A stretch of 64,000 nt of DNA from Brucella pseudogrignonensis (lineage in GTDB: Bacteria; Pseudomonadota; Alphaproteobacteria; Rhizobiales; Rhizobiaceae), in assembly GCF_002252525.1 (NCBI RefSeq), contig NZ_NNRM01000003.1:62001-126000 (forward strand). The letters are read 5' to 3'. The stretch's first letter is position 1. Each line of letters starts with the position of its first letter. The position numbers and the translations under genes are program-made. The notes under the pieces were generated by a model. The model did not search any database. It was not told the origin of the DNA and saw only the letters and a program-made list of their open reading frames with translations. Shown piece after piece: positions 51,598 through 62,178 of this stretch.

Positions 51598-52437
51598 CTA
51601 TTTGCAATCCGCTTTGGGTGCTTTGTCATCATAGACATCAAGCTTAACCAGCTTTCCACGCATGGAGAAATCACCGTAATCCATAGTCAAGTCGCGGGTG
51701 ATACCGTTTTTGTAAAGCTTGAAGTTGATGCGATAGATTGGAAGACCGTCCTGTTTTTCCTTGTCGTCGAAGTAGGAGATCGTCACCGGCCAGACATTGT
51801 CCTTCGTAAACTTGCCCATGGCTTTGGTTTCGTCGTTCTTGGCTTCCTGCTCCTTGCCAACGACAACCGTCGTCGAGACAACGCGGTCCGCATCTTCCGA
51901 CGCATCATAAAGAGAAGTCTGATAAAATTTTTCACCAGCTGCCGCTTTGGCGATCAGCTCTTCCATATGCATCGTCGGAAACTGCGTCGCCCTGAGATCA
52001 AGCTTGTTTTCCTTCGGCTTGGTCAGTTCAACAAGAGTCTTGCCATCTGCAACCTTGGCATCGCCACGAACTTCCTTGACAAGTTCCTTGTCAACGAAGG
52101 TTTTGTTGACGAAACGGAAATCCTTGCCGTTGCCGCTTTCAAACGTTGTCGTCTGCTGATCGGTCACGCGTTGCGGCTGCTCATCCATATCGATGCGCGT
52201 CACAAAACGAAAATTCGTCGTATAGCCTTCGCAAGCCGAGCCATTGAACTCATAGACCATACGCCCCGTCAGGCCACTAATCCCGGATTTCTCATCGGCA
52301 CGATCCAATGTGAGATCATACACTGCGCGATGCGGAACCAACGTTACCGTCGAAGCAGCATTGGCAATCGTTGCCGAACCACCCCAAACACAAACTGCCG
52401 CTCCAGTCGCCGCAAATGTCATTCTCAAAAAACGCAT
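51598..52437 (-). CDS. eipB: Cell envelope integrity protein EipB (DUF1849)
   Basis: 279 residues with a signal peptide (MRFLRMTFAATGAAVCVWGG, cleavage after ANA). Mature protein starts STVTLVPHRAVYDLTLDRAD, the family opening. Cys69 (GSACEGY) and Cys278 (ADCK) match the positions of the disulfide described for Brucella abortus EipB. That protein is a periplasmic beta-spiral factor needed for envelope integrity and virulence; this function is transferred from the orthologue. ATG at 52437 with GGGAG upstream is preferred to 52467. Confidence 0.92.
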   Translation of the reverse strand: MRFLRMTFAATGAAVCVWGGSATIANAASTVTLVPHRAVYDLTLDRADEKSGISGLTGRMVYEFNGSACEGYTTNFRFVTRIDMDEQPQRVTDQQTTTFESGNGKDFRFVNKTFVDKELVKEVRGDAKVADGKTLVELTKPKENKLDLRATQFPTMHMEELIAKAAAGEKFYQTSLYDASEDADRVVSTTVVVGKEQEAKNDETKAMGKFTKDNVWPVTISYFDDKEKQDGLPIYRINFKLYKNGITRDLTMDYGDFSMRGKLVKLDVYDDKAPKADCK

Positions 52438-52581
52438 ACATGAATCTCCCGATCTATTGAGGAGCATGATAAAAAAACTCGTGGCGGAAGCGAGGCAAAA
52501 AACGCACCCTCCCCAAAAGCTTCACCGATTCTATTTAATGTATCGGGTGCGAAAGGCATTAAGTTAGCAAGGATTAATGGA

Positions 52582-53046
52582 ATGACCGACACAATCGACA
52601 GCCGTCTTAAAAATCTGGGTATATCTTTACCGGAAGCTGCAGCACCGGCTGCAAACTATGTGCCTTTCGCGCAAACCGGCCCTCTGTTGCTGACTTCGGG
52701 CCAGCTTCCACTGGAAAACGGCAAGCTCATTCACACTGGTCAGATCGGCGATGCGCTGACGGTTGCTCACGGCCAGGCCGCAGCACGCGCCTGCGCCGTC
52801 AATATTCTCGCACAGGCAAAGGCTGCTCTTGGCGATCTGAACAAGATCAAGCGCATCGTAAAGATCACCGTATTCGTTTCCTCGACAGCTGATTTCGTTG
52901 AACAGCATCTGGTTGCCAATGGCGCATCAGATCTTCTCGTCGCTGTCCTTGGCGATGCTGGCAAACACGCCCGCTCAGCTGTCGGCGTTGCAAGCCTGCC
53001 GCTGAATGCACCGGTTGAAATCGAAGCAATCATCGAGGTTGCATAA
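52582..53046 (+). CDS. ridA: RidA family enamine/imine deaminase
   Basis: 154 residues of the YjgF/YER057c/UK114 family, of the longer subfamily with an N-terminal LKNLGISLPEAAAPAANYVPFAQTG. Contains LLLTSGQLPLENGKLIHTGQIG, NILAQAKAALGDLNKIKRIVKITVFV, and the C-terminal RSAVGVASLPLNAPVEIEAIIEV with the conserved Arg and Glu. Family members hydrolyse reactive 2-aminoacrylate from PLP enzymes such as serine dehydratases; this particular branch is less well studied. Its TAA overlaps the next ATG by one base. Confidence 0.9.
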   Translation: MTDTIDSRLKNLGISLPEAAAPAANYVPFAQTGPLLLTSGQLPLENGKLIHTGQIGDALTVAHGQAAARACAVNILAQAKAALGDLNKIKRIVKITVFVSSTADFVEQHLVANGASDLLVAVLGDAGKHARSAVGVASLPLNAPVEIEAIIEVA

Positions 53047-53771
53047 TGTCATCTCCTGAATGGCTCAAGAAACAGCCAATTGCGCATCGTGGCCTCCACG
53101 ATCTCAATAAAGAGCGGTGGGAAAACACACTCGCAGCCTTTGATGCAGCAGCGAAAGCTGGCTTTGCAATTGAATGCGACGTGCATCTGACCAAAGACGG
53201 CGGCGTCATCGTGTTTCATGATGATGACCTCAAGCGCCTTACCGGGCGCGAAGGCCGTATCAGCGATCTGACGCTCGCAGAGGCTACTGAGCTTCATATT
53301 GGCGGCACCGCTGATCGCGCGCCAACGCTCAAACAGATGCTTGATCTGATTGCTGGCCGCGTGCCTGTCGTGATTGAGCTGAAGGGCATTGAAGGCCGCG
53401 ACGATGGTCTCGTGGCGGCTGTTGCAAAAGAACTCGCTTCTTATAAGGGCCAAGCTGCAATCATGTCTTTCGACCATCATCTGGTTCGACTGTTTGCAAG
53501 CGACGCTCCCGGCATCCCGGGAGGCCTGACCGCAGAAGGCACGCGTACAAAGGATTTCGAAGCACATTTCTCAATGCTCGCGCATCAGATTTCCTTCGTA
53601 TCCTATAATGTGCATCACCTGCCGAACCCATTCGTCAGCTTCGTTCGTGAAAAGCTCGCCCTTCCGGTTATCAGCTGGACAGTACGCGATGCAGAAATGA
53701 AAAAGCATAGCGATCTCAACGTGGATCAGATCACCTTTGAAGGCTTCGATCCGCGCGCAATGGTCGCTTAA
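53046..53771 (+). CDS. Glycerophosphodiester phosphodiesterase
   Basis: 241 residues of the GDPD TIM-barrel family. The catalytic His-Arg is in PIAHRGLHDLNKERWENTLAAF and the metal ligands in IECDVHLTKDGGVIVFHDDDLKRLTG. No signal peptide is visible, so it is probably cytoplasmic, like UgpQ. It releases glycerol-3-phosphate from deacylated phospholipids. Coupled to ridA and followed after 14 bases by an acyltransferase gene. Confidence 0.93.
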   Translation: MSSPEWLKKQPIAHRGLHDLNKERWENTLAAFDAAAKAGFAIECDVHLTKDGGVIVFHDDDLKRLTGREGRISDLTLAEATELHIGGTADRAPTLKQMLDLIAGRVPVVIELKGIEGRDDGLVAAVAKELASYKGQAAIMSFDHHLVRLFASDAPGIPGGLTAEGTRTKDFEAHFSMLAHQISFVSYNVHHLPNPFVSFVREKLALPVISWTVRDAEMKKHSDLNVDQITFEGFDPRAMVA

Positions 53772-53785
53772 CAGGACATTTCGCC

Positions 53786-54973
53786 ATGAGTGACGACGAG
53801 AAGCAGACTGAGCAAAGCTTCGCTCTTCGCATCGTTGAAAGCGTTGGCGACTTTTCGGAAGACGAATGGAACCATCTTGCCGGAACTTCCCGGCAGGATG
53901 GCAATTATAACCCGTTTATTTCCCGCGCATTTCTTCTGGCGCTGGAACAATCAGGCTCCGTGTCACAACAGGCTGGCTGGTTGCCTCACTATCTCCGCCT
54001 CGAGGACGATCAGGGGTATCTTATCGGGGCAATTCCCAATTACCTGAAAGGCCATAGTCAGGGCGAATATGTATTCGACCACGGCTGGGCAGATGCTTTT
54101 GAACGCGCAGGCGGGCGTTACTACCCCAAGTTTCAGGCATCAGTTCCGTTCACACCCGCAACCGGCCCGCGCCTGCTTCACCATCGGGAGTTTGAATCAG
54201 AGGCCATCCAGGTTGCTCTCGCGACGGGGCTGCGGCAACTCACTGATCAGACAGGCGCTTCTTCTGCTCACGTTACATTCGCGCCTCAGACCGAGATTTC
54301 ATCGCTCGAAGCAGCCGGTTTTCTGCATCGAACCGATCAGCAGTTTCATTTTATAAACAATGGCTTTTCCGATTATGATGATTTTCTAAATGAGCTTGTG
54401 TCGAGAAAACGCAAAGCTCTCAAAAAAGAACGCCGAGAGGCGCTTTCAGAAGGCATCGAAATCGACTGGCTGACCGGCAAGGAGTTGACGGAAGCGGTCT
54501 GGGATGACTTTTATGAATTCTATGTTGATACAGGCAGCCGCAAGTGGGGCCGCCCCTATCTCAACCGCAAGTTTTTCTCGCTGATTGGCGAAACGATGGC
54601 GCAGGATATCCTGCTGGTCATGGCGAAACGTAATGGTCGTTACATTGCCGGTGCGATCAATTTCATCGGCAGCGATACACTTTATGGACGTCACTGGGGC
54701 TGCATCGAGGATCACCCATACCTCCATTTTGAGGTTTGCTACCATCAGGCGATAGACTTCGCGATTGATCGCAAATTACGGGTTGTGGAAGCAGGTGCGC
54801 AGGGAGAGCACAAGCTTGCGCGTGGCTATGTGCCTGTTACGACCCATTCCGCGCACTATATTGCGCATGAAGGTTTCCGCCGCGCTGTCAGCGATTATCT
54901 GGAACGTGAACGGCGAGAAGTTGATCAGATACATGCAGCACTGGAAGAGCACACGCCCTTCAAGCAGGCATGA
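53786..54973 (+). CDS. FemAB-like GNAT acyltransferase (DUF482 family)
   Basis: 395 residues. Opening DEWNHLAGTSRQDGNYNPFISRAFLLALEQSGSV and later GWLPHYLRLED, LKGHSQGEYVFDHGWADAFERAGGRYYPKFQASVPFTP, GRHWGCIEDHPYLHFEVCYHQAIDFAI and GAQGEHKLARGYVPV are hallmarks of the peptidogalycan biosynthesis/FemAB-like family. Two tandem GNAT folds are expected, as in FemX. The true acceptor is unknown. It is probably cotranscribed with the phosphodiesterase and the HIT gene (40 bases downstream). Confidence 0.85.
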   Translation: MSDDEKQTEQSFALRIVESVGDFSEDEWNHLAGTSRQDGNYNPFISRAFLLALEQSGSVSQQAGWLPHYLRLEDDQGYLIGAIPNYLKGHSQGEYVFDHGWADAFERAGGRYYPKFQASVPFTPATGPRLLHHREFESEAIQVALATGLRQLTDQTGASSAHVTFAPQTEISSLEAAGFLHRTDQQFHFINNGFSDYDDFLNELVSRKRKALKKERREALSEGIEIDWLTGKELTEAVWDDFYEFYVDTGSRKWGRPYLNRKFFSLIGETMAQDILLVMAKRNGRYIAGAINFIGSDTLYGRHWGCIEDHPYLHFEVCYHQAIDFAIDRKLRVVEAGAQGEHKLARGYVPVTTHSAHYIAHEGFRRAVSDYLERERREVDQIHAALEEHTPFKQA

Positions 54974-55013
54974 CGATAACAACCGAATAAGAGACTGAAC
55001 TGGAGAGAACAGC

Positions 55014-55436
55014 ATGTCCGCCACCTATGATGACAACAACATCTTTGCAAAAATCCTGCGCGGCGAAATTCCGTCAACGCGCGTTTATGAAACGGATGAT
55101 GTTGTGGCATTCATGGATGTCATGCCACAGGGAACCGGCCACACGCTGGTTGTTCCAAAAGCCCCTTCACGCAACCTGCTTGACGCAAAGCCGGAAGCGC
55201 TCGCCGAAGCCATCAAAGCCGTGCAGAAGATCGCAAATGCCGTGAAGAAGGCTTTTGACGCGGATGGCGTCACTGTCATTCAGTTTAACGAACCGGCAGC
55301 AGGCCAGACAGTTTATCACCTGCACTTCCATGTCATCCCGCGTTTTGAAGGTGTAGAACTGAAGCCTCATACCGGAAAAATGGAAGACGCGGCTGTTCTT
55401 GCAGCAAATGCTGAGAAAATCCGCGCAGCACTTTGA
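55014..55436 (+). CDS. HIT family nucleotide-binding hydrolase
   Basis: 140 residues. Contains NIFAKILRGEIPSTRVYETDDVVAFMDVMPQGTGHTLVVPK and the histidine triad motif QTVYHLHFHVIPR near residue 105. HIT proteins hydrolyse nucleoside phosphoramidates or dinucleotides; the precise substrate is not evident. Its end is 12 bases from the convergent azlD. Confidence 0.92.
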   Translation: MSATYDDNNIFAKILRGEIPSTRVYETDDVVAFMDVMPQGTGHTLVVPKAPSRNLLDAKPEALAEAIKAVQKIANAVKKAFDADGVTVIQFNEPAAGQTVYHLHFHVIPRFEGVELKPHTGKMEDAAVLAANAEKIRAAL

Positions 55437-55448
55437 TAAGAATCGTCT

Positions 55449-55796
55449 TTATAAGCTCAACAATCCGGCAATCAGCAGCGCTTCTGCCACCACAATACCG
55501 ACAAGCAAGCGCTTACCCGCGATAAGATAAGCGACGAATCCGGCAGCTGCCGATCCAACACGAAGCCACATCGGGGAGTTTGCGAGCTCCCCGTTCGGAT
55601 ACAGAATAAGCTGTGCGATCACGCCTGCAACGAGTGCCGTCGCAACACAGCGCACAAACACCAGAACCTCCGAATCCTCACGTACCCGGCCACCGACAAC
55701 CACTCCCATGACGCGGAAGATGTATGTTGGAAGTGCTCCTGCAAGCAGGATGAATACAAACGGCCACCACCAAGCGGAATAGCTGCCCCAATTCAT
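55449..55796 (-). CDS. azlD: AzlD family branched-chain amino acid exporter subunit
   Basis: 115 residues with four likely membrane helices. FVFILLAGALPTYIFRVMGVVVG and VRCVATALVAGVIAQLILYPNGEL match AzlD. It pairs with AzlC to export branched-chain amino acids or analogues; substrate is inferred. Its ATG overlaps the azlC stop (ATGA). Confidence 0.88.
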   Translation of the reverse strand: MNWGSYSAWWWPFVFILLAGALPTYIFRVMGVVVGGRVREDSEVLVFVRCVATALVAGVIAQLILYPNGELANSPMWLRVGSAAAGFVAYLIAGKRLLVGIVVAEALLIAGLLSL

Positions 55797-56557
55797 TGCA
55801 GAGCCTCCTTGCTCGCCTTGCGCGAGCGGTGAAAGGCGAATGAAATCAGCCCGCCGAAAATACCAGTCAGAAGCAGATCATAGCCTGGTGCAAATTGGTG
55901 GAAGATCGGGAAAAGTACGATGCCCGAAACCATCGCAATCTGCCCTGCCCGTTCGCGCGCCGATCTCCAGAGAGACGTTAGAAAATACATCGGCGTGAGC
56001 ATGAAAAGCGCTGCAAACACTACAGGTGGAAAAGATGCCGACAGCATATAAACCAAGGCGACCACAAGCGCATTCGTGCCGACAAGAACAGTGCCGATGC
56101 CTGCAAAATAGCTGGTCCGCATATTGCGCGGCACGTTACGCAGCTCTTCCATTGCCATGACCCAGGCCGTCACCGCCACAAAATGGCATAGGGCCGCAAG
56201 TGTCAGCTTGCGTGTCTTTGGGCCTTTCAATTCCGGTAAAAGCGCCACCACCATCGGCATAAGGCGAACAGAAGACAACCCGACAGCCAAGGCCGCTGCT
56301 GGGATTGATACCCCGGCGCTGATCGCACCAATGAGCACCACCTTTGCAGGCAGAGCCCAAATGGTCAGTGTCATAAACACCGCCTGCCCAGCTGTTATGC
56401 CGCTTTCAATTGCCAGCCCTGAAAAGCCAATAAAAGAACTCATCAGTAAAATGGCAGGCACGCTCACTATTCGGCGCGTACCGCGAAAAAACCAGCCAAG
56501 ATGGCCAGATTGCTCTGCTGACTGTTGGTCGGAACTGGGGGAAAGACTCGAAGACAT
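55793..56557 (-). CDS. azlC: AzlC family permease
   Basis: 254 residues, several membrane helices. Family sequence GITAGQAVFMTLTIWALPAKVVLIGAISAG and LSSVRLMPMVVALLPELKGPKTRK are recognisable. Forms a two-component exporter with AzlD. Possibly preceded by its own promoter in the 65 bases to the clpA terminator. Confidence 0.9.
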   Translation of the reverse strand: MSSSLSPSSDQQSAEQSGHLGWFFRGTRRIVSVPAILLMSSFIGFSGLAIESGITAGQAVFMTLTIWALPAKVVLIGAISAGVSIPAAALAVGLSSVRLMPMVVALLPELKGPKTRKLTLAALCHFVAVTAWVMAMEELRNVPRNMRTSYFAGIGTVLVGTNALVVALVYMLSASFPPVVFAALFMLTPMYFLTSLWRSARERAGQIAMVSGIVLFPIFHQFAPGYDLLLTGIFGGLISFAFHRSRKASKEALQ

Positions 56558-56570
56558 GCTTCAAACTAAA

Positions 56571-56614
56571 GCATTTCCAGCAAAAGTGCGAAGCGGTTTT
56601 TCAGCCGCAAATGC
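56571..56614. repeat. Palindromic intergenic repeat between azlC and clpA
   Basis: Outer arms GCATTT/AAATGC (56571-56576, 56609-56614) and CAAAAGTGCGAAGCGG core match the repeat left part at 31969-31993. Sits in the azlC promoter region, directly followed by the clpA terminator. Confidence 0.6.
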
Positions 56615-56622
56615 AGTCAATA

Positions 56623-56653
56623 AAAAAGGCCCTTCATGTGAAGGGCCTTTTTA
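56623..56653 (-). terminator. Terminator of clpA
   Basis: On the minus strand, AAAGGCCCTTCACATGAAGGGCCTTTTTT is a near-perfect stem with a T-run, just after the clpA stop. The symmetric A/T flanks could work in both directions. Confidence 0.85.
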
Positions 56654-56658
56654 AGTTC

Positions 56659-59133
<2,475 letters not shown>

Positions 59134-59139
59134 ATGACC

Positions 59140-59490
59140 TCACTTTTTCTCCATTACACATTGTAATGGATGCTGGTTTTGGCGGGCAAAATCCATGACC
59201 TGGCTAACCTTGGTTTCGGCAACTTCGTAAGTGAATACGCCGCACTCACCGACACCGTGGTTATGAACATGCAACATAATACGAGTTGCGTCGTCCATAT
59301 TCTTTTGAAAAAACCGCTGCAGGACATGAATGACAAACTCCATAGGAGTGTAGTCATCATTGAGAAGCAGGACACGATAGAGGCTTGGCTTCTTGGTTTT
59401 AGGCTGCGTGCGCGTGACCACAACCGTACCGTTATCCGGTCCGTTCCCGCCGTTGGTCTTGCTCTGCATGACTGGATTAAAATGCCTCAT
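59140..59490 (-). CDS. clpS: ClpS adaptor protein
   Basis: 116 residues. Core [24 protein letters not shown] and [24 protein letters not shown] are the N-end-rule binding pocket and ClpA-binding surface. It delivers proteins with destabilising N-terminal residues to ClpAP. The open frame reaches 59514; ATG at 59490 has a TTAGG ribosome site, and 59469 is another possibility. Many alphaproteobacteria have a second ClpS elsewhere. Confidence 0.93.
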   Translation of the reverse strand: MRHFNPVMQSKTNGGNGPDNGTVVVTRTQPKTKKPSLYRVLLLNDDYTPMEFVIHVLQRFFQKNMDDATRIMLHVHNHGVGECGVFTYEVAETKVSQVMDFARQNQHPLQCVMEKK

Positions 59491-59856
59491 TAAACCTAAC
59501 ACCCGAATGCCCAACTATCTGGCCTGCCTGCCCTCATATGTAGGGCGTCATGATCTGATTTTAAGCCCTTCATCGACACTTGCAACCGAGACTTATTGCA
59601 AGGTGCTGCATTGGCACAGTTATCTCAGTCACTTTTACGAGTAGGCAACCATCGAAAGATGTTCAAAATCAAAAATAGCTATCAATAAGACGAATGGGCA
59701 CCCGAAACCGCTGGGCACATTTTTTGAAAATTTATGAATATTGTAGTTACCATAAACGGATTGGTAACGCTGATGACAGTAAGGTTACGGAATTAGACAG
59801 CTGTGTGCCCTTTGCGCCGCAGTTCAAAAAAACCGGAATACAGGCAGGTCAACATC
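59491..59856. other. Divergent intergenic region clpS / carboxypeptidase
   Basis: About 365 bases, AT-rich in its right half, likely holding both promoters. An inverted repeat GTTACC-N11-GGTAAC (59746-59751, 59763-59768) and a nearby GGTTAC (59783-59788) could be a regulator site. No RNA gene recognised. Confidence 0.5.
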
Positions 59857-61263
59857 GTGCGTACCGCATTCAGCAAAGTAGCATATGCCTTGAAAAGAGC
59901 GGCGCAAGCCACACTTCTTCTCGCTGTTGTAACAGGCTGCTCTACGGCCTCAACGACAGTTCCTGCTGTGGCAAATGACAGATATGCCGCTATTGTGATC
60001 GATGCGAACACCGGAAAAACGCTGTTTGCATCCAACGCAGACGCTAAACGCTATCCGGCATCGCTGACCAAGATGATGACCATGTACATGCTATTTGAAG
60101 GCATGAAGTCAGGTCGTATCAATAAAGATACCCGTATTCCTATCTCTTCTTATGCAGCAGCGCGTCCACCGACAAAGATTGGATTCAAGCCAGGTCAGAC
60201 CATCCGTGTTGAAGATGCTATTCTCGCCATGGTGACCAAGTCAGCCAACGACGTTGCGACTGCTTCGGGCGAATTCCTTGGCGGCTCAGAAGAGCGTTTC
60301 GCACAGATGATGACGGCCAAAGCCCGTCGTCTGGGCATGGCCAACACCACTTTCCGCAACGCGTCGGGCCTCCCGAACATGTCGCAGGTTACGACTGCAC
60401 GCGACATGGCAATCCTCAGCATTGCGCTTCGTCAGCACTTCCCGCAGGAGTTTTCATACTTCTCGCGTCGTAGCTTCGTGTTCCGTGGTCAGACAATCAA
60501 TGGTCACAACCGCCTGCTCGGTCGTGTTGAAGGCGTTGACGGTATTAAAACCGGTTACACCAATGCATCGGGCTACAACCTCGCTTCATCGGTCAACTAT
60601 GACGGTCGTCGTCTCGTTGCCGTTGTCATGGGCGGCAACACCGGCGCCAGCCGCGATGCACACATGACCCAGCTGATCCGCAAGTATCTTCCTGCAGCCA
60701 CTCGTGGTCGCGTTTCGGAACCACTTGTTGCGATGCGTGGTGAAGTTCCACAGGTTGTCGCATCGGTTGATCTGCCAAAGGCACGTAATGCACCGGTTCC
60801 AGTTGCTCGTCAGACAACTGAAGTTGCTGATGTCATCAACAACGAAAGCGGCGAAGGCGATATTGACCAGCCACAGGTTCTGGCTCTCGCCGCGCCGACA
60901 CAGCGCCCAGCTGCAATGGCAGCGCAGGCAGCTGTGCGCCCAACGCCAAAGGCCGCAGTTCCATCGGCTCCAGCACACGATATCGACCCTGTAACGACAG
61001 CATCAGCACCCGCTTCCGGTGGTTGGGCCATTCAGGTTGGCTCGCTGCCAAGCGAAGGCCAGGCACGCGATATGTTGACCAAGGTCTCTTCATCAGTCGG
61101 TGCGCCACTTCGTTCCGCATCGCCTTACACTGAAACATTCGTGAAGGGTAACTCCACTTTCTACCGTGCTCGCTTTGTAGGCTTCTCCTCGAAGCAGGCT
61201 GCATGGGATGCATGCGCATCGCTCAAGAAGAAGAACTTTGGCTGCTACGCAGTCGCCAATTAA
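59857..61263 (+). CDS. Lipoprotein D-alanyl-D-alanine carboxypeptidase with SPOR domain
   Basis: 468 residues from a GTG at 59857. A basic signal sequence ends in a lipobox (VVTGC, Cys at 28), so the protein is probably lipidated. The penicillin-binding domain (about 40-290) has all active-site motifs: SLTK (Ser-x-x-Lys) in YPASLTKMMTMY, SAND for SxN, and KTGYTN. A Pro/Ala-rich linker (about 300-385) leads to a C-terminal SPOR domain (390-468, WAIQVGSLPSEGQARDMLTKV), which binds denuded septal peptidoglycan. Likely trims pentapeptides at division sites. A longer frame from 59803 lacks a signal-like start. Confidence 0.87.
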   Translation: MRTAFSKVAYALKRAAQATLLLAVVTGCSTASTTVPAVANDRYAAIVIDANTGKTLFASNADAKRYPASLTKMMTMYMLFEGMKSGRINKDTRIPISSYAAARPPTKIGFKPGQTIRVEDAILAMVTKSANDVATASGEFLGGSEERFAQMMTAKARRLGMANTTFRNASGLPNMSQVTTARDMAILSIALRQHFPQEFSYFSRRSFVFRGQTINGHNRLLGRVEGVDGIKTGYTNASGYNLASSVNYDGRRLVAVVMGGNTGASRDAHMTQLIRKYLPAATRGRVSEPLVAMRGEVPQVVASVDLPKARNAPVPVARQTTEVADVINNESGEGDIDQPQVLALAAPTQRPAAMAAQAAVRPTPKAAVPSAPAHDIDPVTTASAPASGGWAIQVGSLPSEGQARDMLTKVSSSVGAPLRSASPYTETFVKGNSTFYRARFVGFSSKQAAWDACASLKKKNFGCYAVAN

Positions 61264-61334
61264 TCCGAGCGAGAGGGGAAGCTCTCTCGTAACCGCTTTA
61301 AACCCGAAAATAGTATTGCGTAGAGGGTTTCGAG

Positions 61335-61631
61335 ATGTCGAATATGAATGAAACGATCGGACAATATGCTCTGAAGTCCAGCATATGGACTGAACAAGCG
61401 CCTCGCCCATCTGGACTTGGTTCACTGTTCTCCGTTCAGGCTCTTAAGCAGGCTGCGATTCGTCTTGCCGATGTGCGTCATGGAAAAGGTTTCCATACGC
61501 GTGATCTGGTTGGATTGCTGGTTGGCCACGCCGCTCGCAATCGCCGCATGGTGCAGCCGCGCACCATGATGCGTATGACCCTGCCGGTTACGTCCGATAA
61601 AGTGGCAGTACGCATCACGATTGAGAGCTGA
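61335..61631 (+). CDS. Hypothetical 98-residue basic protein
   Basis: I do not recognise a family. The 98 residues are rich in Arg, Met and Ala and have no membrane segment or signal. The segment SVQALKQAAIRLADVRHGKG may form an amphipathic helix, and VGHAARNRRMVQPRTMMRM is strongly basic, which would suit nucleic-acid or ribosome contact. ATG at 61335 follows a weak GAGGG site. It is 71 bases after the carboxypeptidase and ends at a clear terminator, which supports a real gene. Confidence 0.65.
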   Translation: MSNMNETIGQYALKSSIWTEQAPRPSGLGSLFSVQALKQAAIRLADVRHGKGFHTRDLVGLLVGHAARNRRMVQPRTMMRMTLPVTSDKVAVRITIES

Positions 61632-61648
61632 AATATCTCACCTACAAA

Positions 61649-61677
61649 AAAGGCCCGTCATTTCGACGGGCCTTTTT
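61649..61677. terminator. Bidirectional terminator
   Basis: AAGGCCCGTCATTTCGACGGGCCTT with A-run before and T-run after. Ends the 98-residue gene (plus) and the DUF1489 gene (minus). Confidence 0.85.
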
Positions 61678-61687
61678 TGTTTGTAAA

Positions 61688-62125
61688 CTAAAGCAATCCC
61701 AGCGCTGCAAGTTCCTGCCGAAGCTCTGGCGGCAATGCTGCCCTGCCCGACTTACCAGCGGCTTCATCAAGCGGAACCTCGTTTTCACTGAGATAGCGCC
61801 AGCCCTGAAAAGCGCGACGTGGTTGCCACTGAGTCGGATGGATTTTCGGCTCCAGCACCAGATGGCAGCGATTGATGCCCTGCTCATCCGTAAACGGGCG
61901 AATATCGAGCAAGCGCTGGCGGCATTGAACATTGCCTTTGATCACCCAGTAAAGCGATCCGCCTTCAAGCAATTCATCAATACGTTTGGGAACCATGCGT
62001 GTCGTGTGAAACTGTTCCGGGACAAGCCCGGCAGCGCGCTGCTCCGCAAGCCTGAAATCGATCCAGGCTGCGAGATCTTCGATGCTATCGCAGCCGACGC
62101 AAAGTTTGACGAGATTAAGTGCCAT
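61688..62125 (-). CDS. DUF1489 family protein
   Basis: 145 residues beginning MALNLVKLCVGCDSIEDLAAWIDFRLAEQRA and including TRMVPKRIDELLEGGSLYWVIKGNVQCRQRLLDIRPF and HLVLEPKIHPTQWQPRRAFQGWRYL. This matches the alphaproteobacterial DUF1489 family, whose function is unknown. Cytosolic. It lies 53 bases after sdaA on the same strand and ends at a shared terminator. Confidence 0.9.
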   Translation of the reverse strand: MALNLVKLCVGCDSIEDLAAWIDFRLAEQRAAGLVPEQFHTTRMVPKRIDELLEGGSLYWVIKGNVQCRQRLLDIRPFTDEQGINRCHLVLEPKIHPTQWQPRRAFQGWRYLSENEVPLDEAAGKSGRAALPPELRQELAALGLL

Positions 62126-62178
62126 GAGGCTGATTTAGCCAAGCTGAATGCAGGCTTCAAGTGATAAGAATGTTATCC

